Assembly: GCF_000526315.1 (NCBI RefSeq) | Contig: NZ_JAFV01000001.1 | Coordinates: forward strand, 2,294,001 to 2,358,000 | DNA length: 64,000 bases | Source of the DNA: Methylopila sp. 73B | Lineage (GTDB): Bacteria; Pseudomonadota; Alphaproteobacteria; Rhizobiales; Methylopilaceae | Reading direction: 5' to 3' | Part shown: positions 8,702 through 17,205 of the stretch, piece by piece | Layout: every line of letters begins with the position of its first letter | Numbering within the stretch: position 1 is the first letter of the stretch | The notes under the pieces: generated by a model | What the model was told of the DNA's origin: nothing | Database searches by the model: none | Seen by the model: the letters and a program-made list of their open reading frames with translations, nothing else | Made by a program: the position numbers and the translations under genes

Positions 8702-9996
8702 GCCCCCGCCTCCTGCAGGACCGGCTGCGGGCCATGCGGCCGGAAGTCGATGACCAGCGAGCCGATGAGATAGACCAGCGCGCAGAAGGCGAAGTAGGCG
8801 ATCACGGCGTCGAAGCCGCCGGTCCACTGCACCAAGAGGCCGATCAGCAAGGGGGCGGCGATGCCGCTCGAGGTGCCGGCGAAGTTCATGACGCCGCCGA
8901 TCAGTCCGATGCGCTCCTTCGGGGCGAGCATGGCGGGGATCGTCCAGTACAGGCTGCCGAAGAAGTGGAACATCACGGTGACGGCGAGCAGGGCGACCGC
9001 GCTGACCGGATCGGTGACGTAGGGCAGCGCGAGCAGGCCCGCCAAGGCGACCGACCCCGACAGGCCGAACAGGATCTTGAACGCCACGTCGCGCGGCAGG
9101 CGCTTCTGCAGCCAGTCGGCGAGCGTGCCGGAGACGATCGCGCCGACCGCGCCGGCCGAGAAGATCGCGAAGGTCGCGTAGCCCATGCCCTTCAGGTCGA
9201 AGCCGCGGGCGGCCGACAGGTAGTTCGGGCCCCAGGTCACGAGGCCGAAGAAGATCATCGTCCAGCCGATCCGGCCGCAGATCATCGCGACGAAGGTGCG
9301 GCGGGACATGTGGCGCTCCTCGTCCGCGGCCCCGACGAGAGCCGCGTTCTTGGCCGCGATCGCCTCGAGCTCGGCCTCGTTCACGTCCGGATGCTGCTCC
9401 GGGCGGTTGCGGATCTGCCAGATGACGACGGCGCCGACGACCAGCGTGAGCAGGCCGACCGTGAGGAAGGCCAGACGCCAGGATCCGAAGAAGACGATGA
9501 GGGCGGAGAGCAGCAGGCCGCCGAAGGCGGAGCCGAGCGGCGCGCCGGCGTCGATCAGCGTGATCGCCCGGGAGCGTTCGCCGACGGGCATCCAGGCCGC
9601 GACCACCTTGCTCGCGGTCGGCATGTAGGGCGCCTCGAACACGCCGAGGCCGATGCGGGCGAGCATCATGGTGACGCCGCCGGTGGCGGCGGCGGCCAGG
9701 CACTGGAACGAGCCCCAGAGCGCGGTCGCCCAGCCCAGCACCTTGCGGCCGCCCCAGCGGTCCGCCGCCCAGCCGCCCGGGATCTGGAAGCCGCAGTAGG
9801 TCCAGAAGAACGACGACAGGATCAGGCCCTGCATCGCGGGCGAGAGGTTGAACTCCTTGCCGATCACGGGCAGGCCGACGGACAAGGCGATGCGGTCGAT
9901 GCAGTTGATCGTGTAAAGCACGAACATCAATGCGACGACGCGCCAGCGCACGTTCGTCGGACGGGCTGCGCCCGCCGTGGAGACAGTGGAAGCCAT
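8698..9996 (-). CDS. MFS transporter, anion:cation symporter (hexuronate/galactonate) type
   Basis: A 432-residue, 12-helix major facilitator of the ACS family, which imports organic anions such as hexuronates, galactonate or phthalate with H+ or Na+. The first helix carries NCIDRIALSVGLPVIGKEF, followed by GGWAADRWGGRKVLG at the loop 2-3 motif. ATG at 9996 is used, with GGGGAGGGTA upstream; an in-frame start at 10056 lies in the operator region and is rejected. It is the first gene of a three-gene operon whose promoter region contains a perfect TTTTGGTATACCAAAA palindrome, so expression is probably repressed by the divergent GntR protein. Confidence 0.9.
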   Translation of the reverse strand: MASTVSTAGAARPTNVRWRVVALMFVLYTINCIDRIALSVGLPVIGKEFNLSPAMQGLILSSFFWTYCGFQIPGGWAADRWGGRKVLGWATALWGSFQCLAAAATGGVTMMLARIGLGVFEAPYMPTASKVVAAWMPVGERSRAITLIDAGAPLGSAFGGLLLSALIVFFGSWRLAFLTVGLLTLVVGAVVIWQIRNRPEQHPDVNEAELEAIAAKNAALVGAADEERHMSRRTFVAMICGRIGWTMIFFGLVTWGPNYLSAARGFDLKGMGYATFAIFSAGAVGAIVSGTLADWLQKRLPRDVAFKILFGLSGSVALAGLLALPYVTDPVSAVALLAVTVMFHFFGSLYWTIPAMLAPKERIGLIGGVMNFAGTSSGIAAPLLIGLLVQWTGGFDAVIAYFAFCALVYLIGSLVIDFRPHGPQPVLQEAGA

Positions 9997-10042
9997 GACG
10001 TACCCTCCCCAGCGGCCCCCTCGGTTCGAAGTGGGAGGCCAT

Positions 10043-10058
10043 TTTTGGTATACCAAAA
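10043..10058. promoter_or_regulatory. GntR/FCD operator upstream of MFS operon
   Basis: A perfect 16-bp palindrome, TTTTGGTATACCAAAA, lies 47 bp upstream of the MFS start codon. The GGTATACC core is shared with the site at 10144-10153 and resembles operators of hexuronate-type FadR-subfamily GntR repressors (UxuR/ExuR). It is the likely binding site of the divergent regulator. Confidence 0.75.
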
Positions 10059-10143
10059 CTGACCCAATGCGGCGGCGGCGTCAACATCCGTTACAATGTG
10101 CTCTACCCTCCGGCGTGCGAGCCTGATCTCCATGCGATTTTTC

Positions 10144-10153
10144 TGGTATACCA
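10144..10153. promoter_or_regulatory. Second GntR operator, abutting the regulator start codon
   Basis: The perfect palindrome TGGTATACCA ends one base before the ATG of the GntR gene at 10154. It occupies the place where a Shine-Dalgarno sequence would be, and none is seen. This suggests autorepression and possibly a leaderless or very short-leader mRNA. Confidence 0.7.
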
Positions 10154-10879
10154 ATGAGTGACACGCGGATCGCCGCCCGTCAGCCGGAGGCGGAGGCCGC
10201 GCCTGCGGGGTCTCCGCTCGCGGCGCACGTCGTCGAGCGTCTGCGGGACCTGATCGTCACGGAGGAACTGCCGCCGGGCGCGCCGCTGCGCGAGCGGGCG
10301 CTGGCCGAGCGTCTCGGCGTCTCCCGCACCCCGCTCCGGGATGCTCTGAAGGCCCTGGCGACGGAGGGGCTGGTGACGATCGAGCCGAAACGGGGCGCCG
10401 TCGTCGCGCCCTTCTCGGAGGCGGCGGTCGCCGAGAAGCTCGACGTGCTGGCCGCGCTCGAGGGCTTCGCGGGCGAGCGCGCGGCGGACGAGGCGACGGA
10501 GGCCGAAATCGCCGAAGTGCGGGCGCTGCACCACGACCTGCTGGCCGCCTTCGAGCGCCGCGACCGCGCCGCCTACTTCCACCTGAACCAGGCGATCCAC
10601 CGCGCCCTGGTCGCGGCGGCGCGCAACGCGACCCTGACGGCGCTGCACGCCCAGCTGAACAGCCAGCTCTACGCCTACCGCTGGCGCGGCAGCGCGGACC
10701 TGACGCTCTGGACGACGGCGATCGCGGAGCACGCGCAGCTGGTCGATCTGCTCTCCCGCCGCGACGCGGCCGGGCTGTCGGCCGCCCTGCGCGCGCATGT
10801 GGGCAGCACCTGGCGACAGCTCCGGCGCAAAGGTAATGCGGTCGGACGCCCTCAGGCCGAAGCGAGCGTCGGCGACTGA
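10154..10879 (+). CDS. GntR family transcriptional regulator, FadR/FCD subfamily
   Basis: A 241-residue ligand-responsive repressor. The winged helix-turn-helix is at residues 25-90 (LRERALAERLGVSRTPLRDAL). The FCD effector domain follows, with candidate metal and ligand histidines His143 (YFHLNQAIH), His193 (AEHAQLVDLL) and His215 (LRAHV). It is divergent from the MFS-amidohydrolase-oxidoreductase operon. Two GGTATACC palindromes in the 157-bp gap indicate that it controls both that operon and itself. The effector is probably an intermediate of the pathway encoded by the operon. No ribosome-binding site precedes the ATG. Its stop faces exonuclease III 49 bp away. Confidence 0.9.
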   Translation: MSDTRIAARQPEAEAAPAGSPLAAHVVERLRDLIVTEELPPGAPLRERALAERLGVSRTPLRDALKALATEGLVTIEPKRGAVVAPFSEAAVAEKLDVLAALEGFAGERAADEATEAEIAEVRALHHDLLAAFERRDRAAYFHLNQAIHRALVAAARNATLTALHAQLNSQLYAYRWRGSADLTLWTTAIAEHAQLVDLLSRRDAAGLSAALRAHVGSTWRQLRRKGNAVGRPQAEASVGD

Positions 10880-10928
10880 AGCGCCGTGTCCGACCCGATC
10901 TTCCGCCGGGACGACCCCCAGGGGTACG

Positions 10929-11756
10929 TCAGGCGTCCGTCGGGGTCCGCTTGGACGCCCGGGGCTTTCGCGCCGCCTTGGCCGGCGGCGCCAGCCTGAC
11001 CCAGGCCGGCGCATGGTCGCTGGCGTGCTCCCAGCCGCGCACCTCGCGGTCGACTCCGGCCTCCGTCAGCCGGCCCGCGACCGCGGGGCTCAGGAGCAGA
11101 TGGTCGAGCCTGAGGCCGGCGTTGCGGCCCCAGGCGTTCCGAAAATAGTCCCAGAACGTGTAGATGCGCTCATCCGGATAGAGCGCCCGGATCGCGTCGA
11201 GCCAGCCCTGGTCGACCAGCTCCCGGAACGCGTCGCGGATCTCCGGCCGGAACAGCGCGTCGTCGGTCCAACGCTCGGGCTTGTAGACGTCGAGCTCCGT
11301 CGGCATGACGTTGAAGTCGCCCACGAGCGCCATCGGAACGTCGGCGGCGAGCATCTCGGCAGCGTGCGCCGTGAGGCGCTCGAACCATGCGCGCTTGTAG
11401 TCGAACTTGGGGCCCGGCGCGGGATTGCCGTTGGGCAGGTAGAGGCAGCCGATCAGGACGCCTTGCACGGCCGCCTCGATGTAGCGGCTCTGCGCGTCGT
11501 CGGGGTCGCCCGGCAACGCGCCGCGGGTCTCGATGGGGTCGGCGCCGCGGGCCAGGATGGCGACGCCGTTCCAGCTCGTTTGCCCGCGCCAGACCGCGCC
11601 GTAGCCCGCCGCGGCGATCTCGCGGACCGGGAACTTGCCCTGCGGCGCTTTCAGCTCCTGCAGGCACACGACGTCGGGCTGCGCCTGCTCCAACCACCGC
11701 AGGAGGACGGCCAGGCGGCCGTTCACGCCGTTGACGTTGAACGTCGCGATCTTCAT
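10929..11756 (-). CDS. xthA: Exodeoxyribonuclease III (AP endonuclease)
   Basis: A 275-residue endonuclease/exonuclease/phosphatase-fold enzyme that cuts DNA at abasic sites and removes 3' blocks in base excision repair. Diagnostic motifs: MKIATFNVNGVNGRL at the N-terminus, QELK with metal-binding Glu34, VGDFNVMP with Asp147 and Asn149, LRLDHLL, and a terminal SDHAPAWVRL with the catalytic Asp-His pair. The length fits the XthA family (about 260-270). A basic tail of about 15 residues (KAARKPRASKR) ends the protein. The gene stands alone on the minus strand. Confidence 0.95.
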   Translation of the reverse strand: MKIATFNVNGVNGRLAVLLRWLEQAQPDVVCLQELKAPQGKFPVREIAAAGYGAVWRGQTSWNGVAILARGADPIETRGALPGDPDDAQSRYIEAAVQGVLIGCLYLPNGNPAPGPKFDYKRAWFERLTAHAAEMLAADVPMALVGDFNVMPTELDVYKPERWTDDALFRPEIRDAFRELVDQGWLDAIRALYPDERIYTFWDYFRNAWGRNAGLRLDHLLLSPAVAGRLTEAGVDREVRGWEHASDHAPAWVRLAPPAKAARKPRASKRTPTDA

Positions 11757-11841
11757 CCGTCGCCTGGGCCTAAGCTGCGCACCCAGCGCGAGATAGGTCC
11801 CGGACGGTCGACGGCGAGCCCCGCGGCGCAGAGCTGAACGG

Positions 11842-11875
11842 CTGAAAGACCCGCTCGCGCGAGCGGGTCTTTCAG
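11842..11875 (-). terminator. Perfect palindromic terminator after the RTX gene
   Basis: A perfect 34-bp palindrome with arms CTGAAAGACCCGCTCGC and complement lies 39 bp beyond the RTX gene stop. The CTTTCAG end gives a short T-rich tail in either direction. It probably ends transcription from the RTX gene and separates it from the xthA promoter. Confidence 0.75.
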
Positions 11876-11914
11876 GACGCGTCCCTCAAACTCCGGCTGG
11901 CTCGCCTTACCGCC

Positions 11915-13912
11915 CTACGCCACCAGGAAGTCGGCGGCGGAGAGCGACGGGGAGGAGGTCAGCGTCGCGAACAGCAGCGCCGCGGAGCCGCCGACGCCGT
12001 CGGCGTCGTAGAACAGCGAGCCCGTGCTCGAGTCGTAGAGGATGTGGTCGTCCGCATCGAGCGCGATCGAGCCGAGGACGAACGAGCCGGCGGCGAGCGC
12101 GCCGACCCCGAGCGCAGTGAAGACCTTCGAGCTGAGCTCGATCGAATCTTCGCCGGAGGTGAAGTCGGAGATCACCGCCGCGCTCTTCCGCACGTCGACG
12201 GTGAACACGAAGGTGTCTTCGCCAGCCCCGCCGGTGACGGTCTTCGCCCCGGCGAAAGCGTCGAGACGGTTGTCGCCGTCGGAGCCGATGAGGTTCCGGA
12301 CGTACCGGTTCGCCGTCAGATCGGCGTCGGAGCCGTCCGCGGCGATCAGGGTTTCGACCGCGACGCGGGTCCCAAGCTTGAAGTCGGCGGAGGCGACGAT
12401 CGTGTCCGCGCCCTCGCCCGCCGCTTCGATCACCGTGTCGCGCGCGTTGTCGACATAGTAGGTGTCGTCGCCCAGGCCGCCGCTCAGGGTGTCCGCGCCC
12501 AGGCCGCCGTCGAGCGTGTCCGCGCCGGCGCCGCCCTCGACCAGGTCCGCGAAGGCGCTGCCGACGTAGACGTCGTCGCCGTCGCCGCCGATGAAGTGCT
12601 GCGCGCGGCTGGCGATGAGGTCCTCGAACGTCGAAGCGTCGCCCGCGCGCGCCGCGGCGTGCAACAGGTGGACGGGGTTGGACGACCCGGCGCCAGGGGC
12701 GACGTCGAGGCCGAGGCCCGTGATCTTCAGCGCTTCGTAGAGGTTCTGGATCAGGCCGGCGGAGCCGACGCCTTCCGTGCCGGTGGTGTCCGCGGTCCAG
12801 GCCCCGAACGTCAGGCTGTCGAGCGCGCCGGTGATGCCATGGCCATACTGGGAGCCATGGTGGATGAAGTCGTAGGCGAGCTCCTCGCCGCCGAACACCA
12901 GGCGCGCGTCGGTGGCGACGCCGCCGACCGTGTACTGGTACGCGAGCTGGTCGCCGTTCATGTAGTAGGTGCCGCCGAAGGCCTGGTCCGGCGTGCCGCC
13001 ATAGAACTTGTAGGCCGCGCCGGTGGCGACGCCCGCGAAGAAGTCGGCCAGGAAGGTGGTCATGTCGACGCCGGTCGACGCGCCGCTTGCGTCCAGCGTC
13101 AGCATCCCGCCCGCCGCGATCGTCGAGGCGTCGAGAGCGCCGTCGGCGAATTCGAGCTGCTCGACGTCGACGAGCTGGTCGGCGCCTTCCGAGGTCGCGC
13201 CGGTGCGCAGGTCCACGACGTGCACGACGCCCGCTAGGTCGCGGGTGATCGCGTAGTCCGCCCGGTTGCCGCTGTAGACCGCCGTGTCGACGCCGCGGCT
13301 GCCGTAGATCTTGTCGTCGCCGCCGCCGCCGGTGACGCGGTCGTCGCCCGCGTTGCTCCGGATGACGTCGTTGAACGCCGTGCCGACATAGACGTCGTTC
13401 CCCCGCGATCCGAGGAAGGTCTGCGCCTCGGAGTCCAGCGCGTCCGCATAGGTGTCGAAGCGCGCCTGGTCGCCGGAGGCGCCGTACATGTGAGCAAGCG
13501 CGAAGTTGTGCACCGGCCCGGTCGCCTCGATCCCGACCGCTTCGGCGTTGTCCGCCGGGACCGGGTTGCTCAGATCGAGGCCCGTGATCGTCAGGGCGAC
13601 GTTTCCGCCGGTGAAGTAGCCGTCAGCGTCGTAGGAGCCGTCGCCGATCGTGCCGTATTCGATCGTGTTGATCGTACCGGCCACGGTGTGCGTTCCGAAC
13701 GCGTATTCGACCTGGCCATGCGCGAGCACGTACTTCGACGTCGCCTCGGTCCCGTAGCCGATGAACATCTCTTCGCCGGTGAAGGCGCTGCTGTTGTCGA
13801 ACACGGGGAAGCCGGAGCCGGTCGTGTCGGCGACGAACTGACCGCGGACGTAGGCTTCGAAGTCGATGCCCGTGGCGTCGAAGACCGCCGATTTGGCGTT
13901 GATCGTAATCAT
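11915..13912 (-). CDS. RTX (calcium-binding) secreted protein with two HasA-like domains
   Basis: A 665-residue protein, probably secreted through a type I system. Residues 15-165 and 280-440 each resemble the haemophore HasA, including patterns like its H-T-x-Y-G-x-L-D-S-L stretch (HTVAGTINTIEYG at 75-87; HGITGALDSLTFG at 358-370). RTX repeats follow each domain: NAGDDRVTGGGGDDKIYG (187-204), and GGDGDDVYV to GGLGADTLSGGLGDDTYYV (442-487). The C-terminus (SAADFLVA) suits an uncleaved type I signal, and there is no N-terminal signal peptide. In both HasA-like domains the residue aligned with the haem ligand Tyr75 is not tyrosine (Ala78, Thr361), so haem binding is doubtful. CAGGAG precedes the ATG. 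No exporter gene is nearby. Confidence 0.8.
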   Translation of the reverse strand: MITINAKSAVFDATGIDFEAYVRGQFVADTTGSGFPVFDNSSAFTGEEMFIGYGTEATSKYVLAHGQVEYAFGTHTVAGTINTIEYGTIGDGSYDADGYFTGGNVALTITGLDLSNPVPADNAEAVGIEATGPVHNFALAHMYGASGDQARFDTYADALDSEAQTFLGSRGNDVYVGTAFNDVIRSNAGDDRVTGGGGDDKIYGSRGVDTAVYSGNRADYAITRDLAGVVHVVDLRTGATSEGADQLVDVEQLEFADGALDASTIAAGGMLTLDASGASTGVDMTTFLADFFAGVATGAAYKFYGGTPDQAFGGTYYMNGDQLAYQYTVGGVATDARLVFGGEELAYDFIHHGSQYGHGITGALDSLTFGAWTADTTGTEGVGSAGLIQNLYEALKITGLGLDVAPGAGSSNPVHLLHAAARAGDASTFEDLIASRAQHFIGGDGDDVYVGSAFADLVEGGAGADTLDGGLGADTLSGGLGDDTYYVDNARDTVIEAAGEGADTIVASADFKLGTRVAVETLIAADGSDADLTANRYVRNLIGSDGDNRLDAFAGAKTVTGGAGEDTFVFTVDVRKSAAVISDFTSGEDSIELSSKVFTALGVGALAAGSFVLGSIALDADDHILYDSSTGSLFYDADGVGGSAALLFATLTSSPSLSAADFLVA

Positions 13913-14258
13913 GACAGCTCCTGAAAGGGCGGATGTGCCGTAGCGTCGAGATGAAAAGCGCGATCAGATCGTGCGAAGCCGCCGCCAGACCCGCTGCGCC
14001 TTCGGCGCGCGGCGTCCGGTCATGGAAGCTGTGCCCTAAAAACGAGCGAGGCCGGCGGATGCGAACCTGCGGCCCGCGGGATCGATTGGGTCGCTGAGGA
14101 TGGCGTCGGCCCCCGCGATCGATCGGCCTCGTTCCGCTGGCGAAGCGGTGCGTAAGTGTGGTTATTGAAGCGACGACCGCAGGCCGATCCGGCCGTTCTC
14201 AGGGGAGCGGGCGTCCTTCCAAGCCGCGCCGCGGCTCCGGGCCCACGAAAGCGCGCCA
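13913..14258. other. Divergent intergenic region, RTX gene / histidine kinase
   Basis: This 346-bp gap must hold the promoters of both divergent genes. I see the ribosome-binding site CAGGAG for the RTX gene, but no convincing sigma70, EcfG or Fur-type motif and no small gene. Confidence 0.5.
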
Positions 14259-15506
14259 ATGCATGACGACCGCACGACCGCTCCGGCCGTTGCTCCGGAA
14301 GAGGGCGGCGGGGCCGCGGAAGAACTGGCCTATCGGCTTCGGCAGCAACAGCTGACCGCCGAATACGGGCATTTCGCGTTGCGGACCTTCGACACGGTGG
14401 CGTTGCTGCAGGAAGCGACTCGGGTCTGCGCCCTCGGTCTGCACAGCGAGTACTGCAAGGCGATGGAGTTTTTGCCCGAGGAGCAGCAGTTCATCGTGCG
14501 GGCGGGAATCGGCTGGAAGCCGGGCGTCGTGGGCCACGCCCGCATCGGGGCCGACGCCGAAAGCCCGACCGGATACGCGTTTCAGACCGGCGAACCCGTC
14601 ATCTCAAACCATCTGGAGGGGGAAACCCGGTTTCGCACGCCGAGTCTCCTGCTCGAGCATGGCGTGAAGCGGGCGATCAACGTGGTGGTGCAGGGCGAGG
14701 ACAAGCGGTTCGGCATTCTCGAGGTGGACAGTCCGACGGAGGGGCGCTTCACCGAAGCCGACCTCGCGTTCATGCAGGGCTTCGCGAATCTGCTGGGCGT
14801 CGCGATCGAGCGCCAGCAGTTCGAGGCGGCTTTGATCGCGAGCGAGGCCCGCGCGCAGGCCGGCGAGGCCAAGCTGGAGCGGGCGCTGGCGCATCAAGAG
14901 GTGCTGACGCGCGAGATCAGCCACCGGGTGAAGAACAGCCTGTCGATCGTCGCCAGTCTCCTGGCGCTGCAGGGGCGGATGTCGTCCAACGCCGAACTGA
15001 AGCAGTCCCTCGCCGACGCGCAGGCCCGCGTCCAGACCATCGCCCAGGTGCACGACAGGCTCTGGCGCAAGGACGAGGTGGAGACGATCAACCTTCCCGA
15101 CTTCATGGGCGATCTCTGCCATCAGATCCGGTCGACCGCGGCCCCCACCCTCACGCTGAGCTACGACTTCGCGCCCGTCAGCTTGCCGACGGATCAGGCG
15201 GTGCCCCTGGCGCTGCTGATCAACGAACTGGTCACGAACGCCTTCAAATACGCCTACCCCGACGGAACGGGTGACGTCCGCATCGCGGTGAAGCCGACCC
15301 CGGCCGGATTGCTGCGCCTCGAGGTCCAGGATCGCGGGCCGGGGTTGCCCAAGGCCTTCGACGCCCAGAAGTCGTCGAGCCTGGGCATGAAGCTGATCGC
15401 CAGTCTCGCGGGCCAGCTCGGCGGCAAGCCGGAGTGGCGGAGCTCCGACGCCGGCGCGCATTTCGCGCTCGACTTTCCCGCGGGACACGCGTCGCGCGAC
15501 AGGTAG
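14259..15506 (+). CDS. GAF-domain sensor histidine kinase, HWE/HisKA_2 family
   Basis: A 415-residue soluble kinase. A GAF domain (about residues 40-185) is followed by a short coiled coil (190-212) and the HisKA_2 phosphoacceptor helix EISHRVKNSLSIVASLLALQ, with His222. The ATPase domain is intact, with N-box INELVTNAFKYA (about 316-327) and G-box DRGPGLP (about 356). No membrane segment is present, so the signal is cytosolic. Kinases of this type pair with single-domain response regulators; one lies convergently only 20 bp downstream and is the likely partner. They also commonly feed the PhyR stress pathway, whose genes are 20 kb away. Confidence 0.9.
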   Translation: MHDDRTTAPAVAPEEGGGAAEELAYRLRQQQLTAEYGHFALRTFDTVALLQEATRVCALGLHSEYCKAMEFLPEEQQFIVRAGIGWKPGVVGHARIGADAESPTGYAFQTGEPVISNHLEGETRFRTPSLLLEHGVKRAINVVVQGEDKRFGILEVDSPTEGRFTEADLAFMQGFANLLGVAIERQQFEAALIASEARAQAGEAKLERALAHQEVLTREISHRVKNSLSIVASLLALQGRMSSNAELKQSLADAQARVQTIAQVHDRLWRKDEVETINLPDFMGDLCHQIRSTAAPTLTLSYDFAPVSLPTDQAVPLALLINELVTNAFKYAYPDGTGDVRIAVKPTPAGLLRLEVQDRGPGLPKAFDAQKSSSLGMKLIASLAGQLGGKPEWRSSDAGAHFALDFPAGHASRDR

Positions 15507-15526
15507 CGCCGCGTCGCGGCCTCGGC

Positions 15527-15937
15527 TCAGTCTTCTTCGAGCGACGGCAACTGCGCCCGCGCCGCCACGGACGACGTCGGCGAGGCGAGGACGTCCTTGA
15601 TCGCGGCGCGGATCGCGGACGGGTAATAGGGCTTTTCGATGAAGCGGCCGTCGTCCGGCAGATCTTCGTTGCGGACCACGAGATGGCCGGACGCGACGAT
15701 CAGTTTGACGTGCGGCCAGCGCTGATGGACCACTTCGGCGAGCTCGAGCCCGTCCATGGCCCCCGGCATGTGGACGTCGGTGAACAGCAGCCTCACCTCG
15801 GGCGTGCGCTCCATCAGCGCGATGGCCTCGGCCGCGTTGGCGGCGGAAAGCGTCCGGAGACCCGCGTCCTTGATCATGGCCACGGCCGCCATCCGGATCA
15901 AAGGCTCGTCCTCGACCACCAACACCGTCACGCTCAT
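15527..15937 (-). CDS. Single-domain response regulator (CheY-like receiver)
   Basis: A 136-residue receiver with no output domain. The acidic pocket VVEDEP (residues 8-12), the phosphoacceptor Asp54 (LLFTDVHMPG) and the conserved Lys of FIEKPYYP (about 103) are all present. The MPGAMDGLELAEVVHQRWP region and the KPY motif match the small receivers paired with HWE/HisKA_2 kinases in Alphaproteobacteria, where they act as phosphate sinks or relay proteins. It ends 20 bp from the convergent kinase gene. ATG at 15937 is the only early start. Confidence 0.9.
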   Translation of the reverse strand: MSVTVLVVEDEPLIRMAAVAMIKDAGLRTLSAANAAEAIALMERTPEVRLLFTDVHMPGAMDGLELAEVVHQRWPHVKLIVASGHLVVRNEDLPDDGRFIEKPYYPSAIRAAIKDVLASPTSSVAARAQLPSLEED

Positions 15938-16158
15938 CGCCTACGCCTCCACCCTCAGTGAAGGAGGCAACGAAAGCCGGGGGGAAAGGTTGCCCTCCCG
16001 CTCGCAACGAGCCGTTTGGCCTTCGGCGCTCCCCGGGCGGAACAACCCGCGGAGCCGCGGCGCCGATCCGTCGTGGCCCGCGCTGGTCGGGCCGCTACGG
16101 CGATGGGCGTCGAGCCCGCCTTCCGGCGACGATCATCAGCCGGAAAGGCGAGTTCGGC

Positions 16159-17205
16159 TCAGACGATGCTCTCGTTCAGCCGTCCATCGACGGTCCGGAC
16201 GGTCTCGTCGATGGCGGCGTTGGGCAGGCCCAGCTGATGCGACACCAGCTTCACCAGCAGGTCCACCCGTTCGATGAAGGGCGCGCCGCTCGCCACGGCG
16301 CGGGCCGCGGACGAGGGCTTGAGCAGGCTCTCCGCCGCCTTGGCGTACTTCTCGAACGGCACCTGGTCCTGGGGGTCGGCGCCCAGACGGCGGGCGACCG
16401 CGTCGACGTGCTCGTAGATCGACCGCGACAGGTCGATGTCTCCGTGCACCGCCTCGCGGATCGACTGGGGCGCCCCCTCGGGCGTGACGCAGCGGTAGTT
16501 GCCCGTGAGCAGCATCGACCACTTCGCGAGCGGCACGAACAGCGAGTCGAACACCTTGAGCTTCACCGGCACGTCCTTGCCGTCGAGCGTCACCGCGTCG
16601 ATGTCGGCCTCCAATTCGCGAAGCAGAGTGTTGTGCGCCTCGTCCGCGAAGGTCGCGGCCTTGAAGTTGGTGGGCAGGCCGACGTGCAGAACGTTCGCGC
16701 CTTCCTCCGGAGGCCGGAAGGCCTGCGGGTCCGGCGAGCAGAGCGACACCAAGCCCGGCTCGAAGCGCTCCCAGACCTGCGCGTTGGTGAAGGCCTCTTC
16801 GAGGTCCATCCCGGCCAGCGCCGGAATCCGCTTGAGGTAGGGCAGCGGGGGCATGTTCATGATCGACAGGCACGGCAACTTCGCCTCGGCGATCTTGATC
16901 ATCAGCACGCGGATCGTGTGGTTGGCGTACTGCGGCTCCTGCATCGCGAGACCGACCAGATCGTAGCGCGAGACGTCGACGTCCTGAGGCGTCGTGGCGT
17001 CGAGCTTTCCCGGCAGGTCGCGCGAAAAAATCGCGCGGTGCGTGGGCTCGTCACGCAGCTTGATGCGCACCTCGGTGCCCTCGCTGTTGATGAGGTCCGC
17101 GGTCTTCCGCCGACACACGAGGGTGACGTTGTGCCCGGCCATCAACAACTTCGTCGCGAGCAACGAGCCGTAAGACGCTCCAAGAATTAGAATGTTGCGC
17201 GCCAC
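16159..17205 (-). CDS. Ketopantoate reductase (ApbA/PanE)-like oxidoreductase
   Basis: A 348-residue protein that starts MARNILILGASYGSLLATKLLMAGHNVTLVCRR if GTG at 17205 is used. This start is preferred because GGGAGTGGG lies 3 bp upstream, while the ATG at 17298 would add a non-homologous tail. The N-terminus is an NAD(P)-binding fold of ketopantoate reductase type; the central AKWSMLLTGNYRCV and the rest fit a 6-phosphogluconate-dehydrogenase-like C-terminal half. It is longer than PanE (about 300), so it need not make pantoate. It is a single gene with no operon partner. Confidence 0.7.
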   Translation of the reverse strand: MARNILILGASYGSLLATKLLMAGHNVTLVCRRKTADLINSEGTEVRIKLRDEPTHRAIFSRDLPGKLDATTPQDVDVSRYDLVGLAMQEPQYANHTIRVLMIKIAEAKLPCLSIMNMPPLPYLKRIPALAGMDLEEAFTNAQVWERFEPGLVSLCSPDPQAFRPPEEGANVLHVGLPTNFKAATFADEAHNTLLRELEADIDAVTLDGKDVPVKLKVFDSLFVPLAKWSMLLTGNYRCVTPEGAPQSIREAVHGDIDLSRSIYEHVDAVARRLGADPQDQVPFEKYAKAAESLLKPSSAARAVASGAPFIERVDLLVKLVSHQLGLPNAAIDETVRTVDGRLNESIV

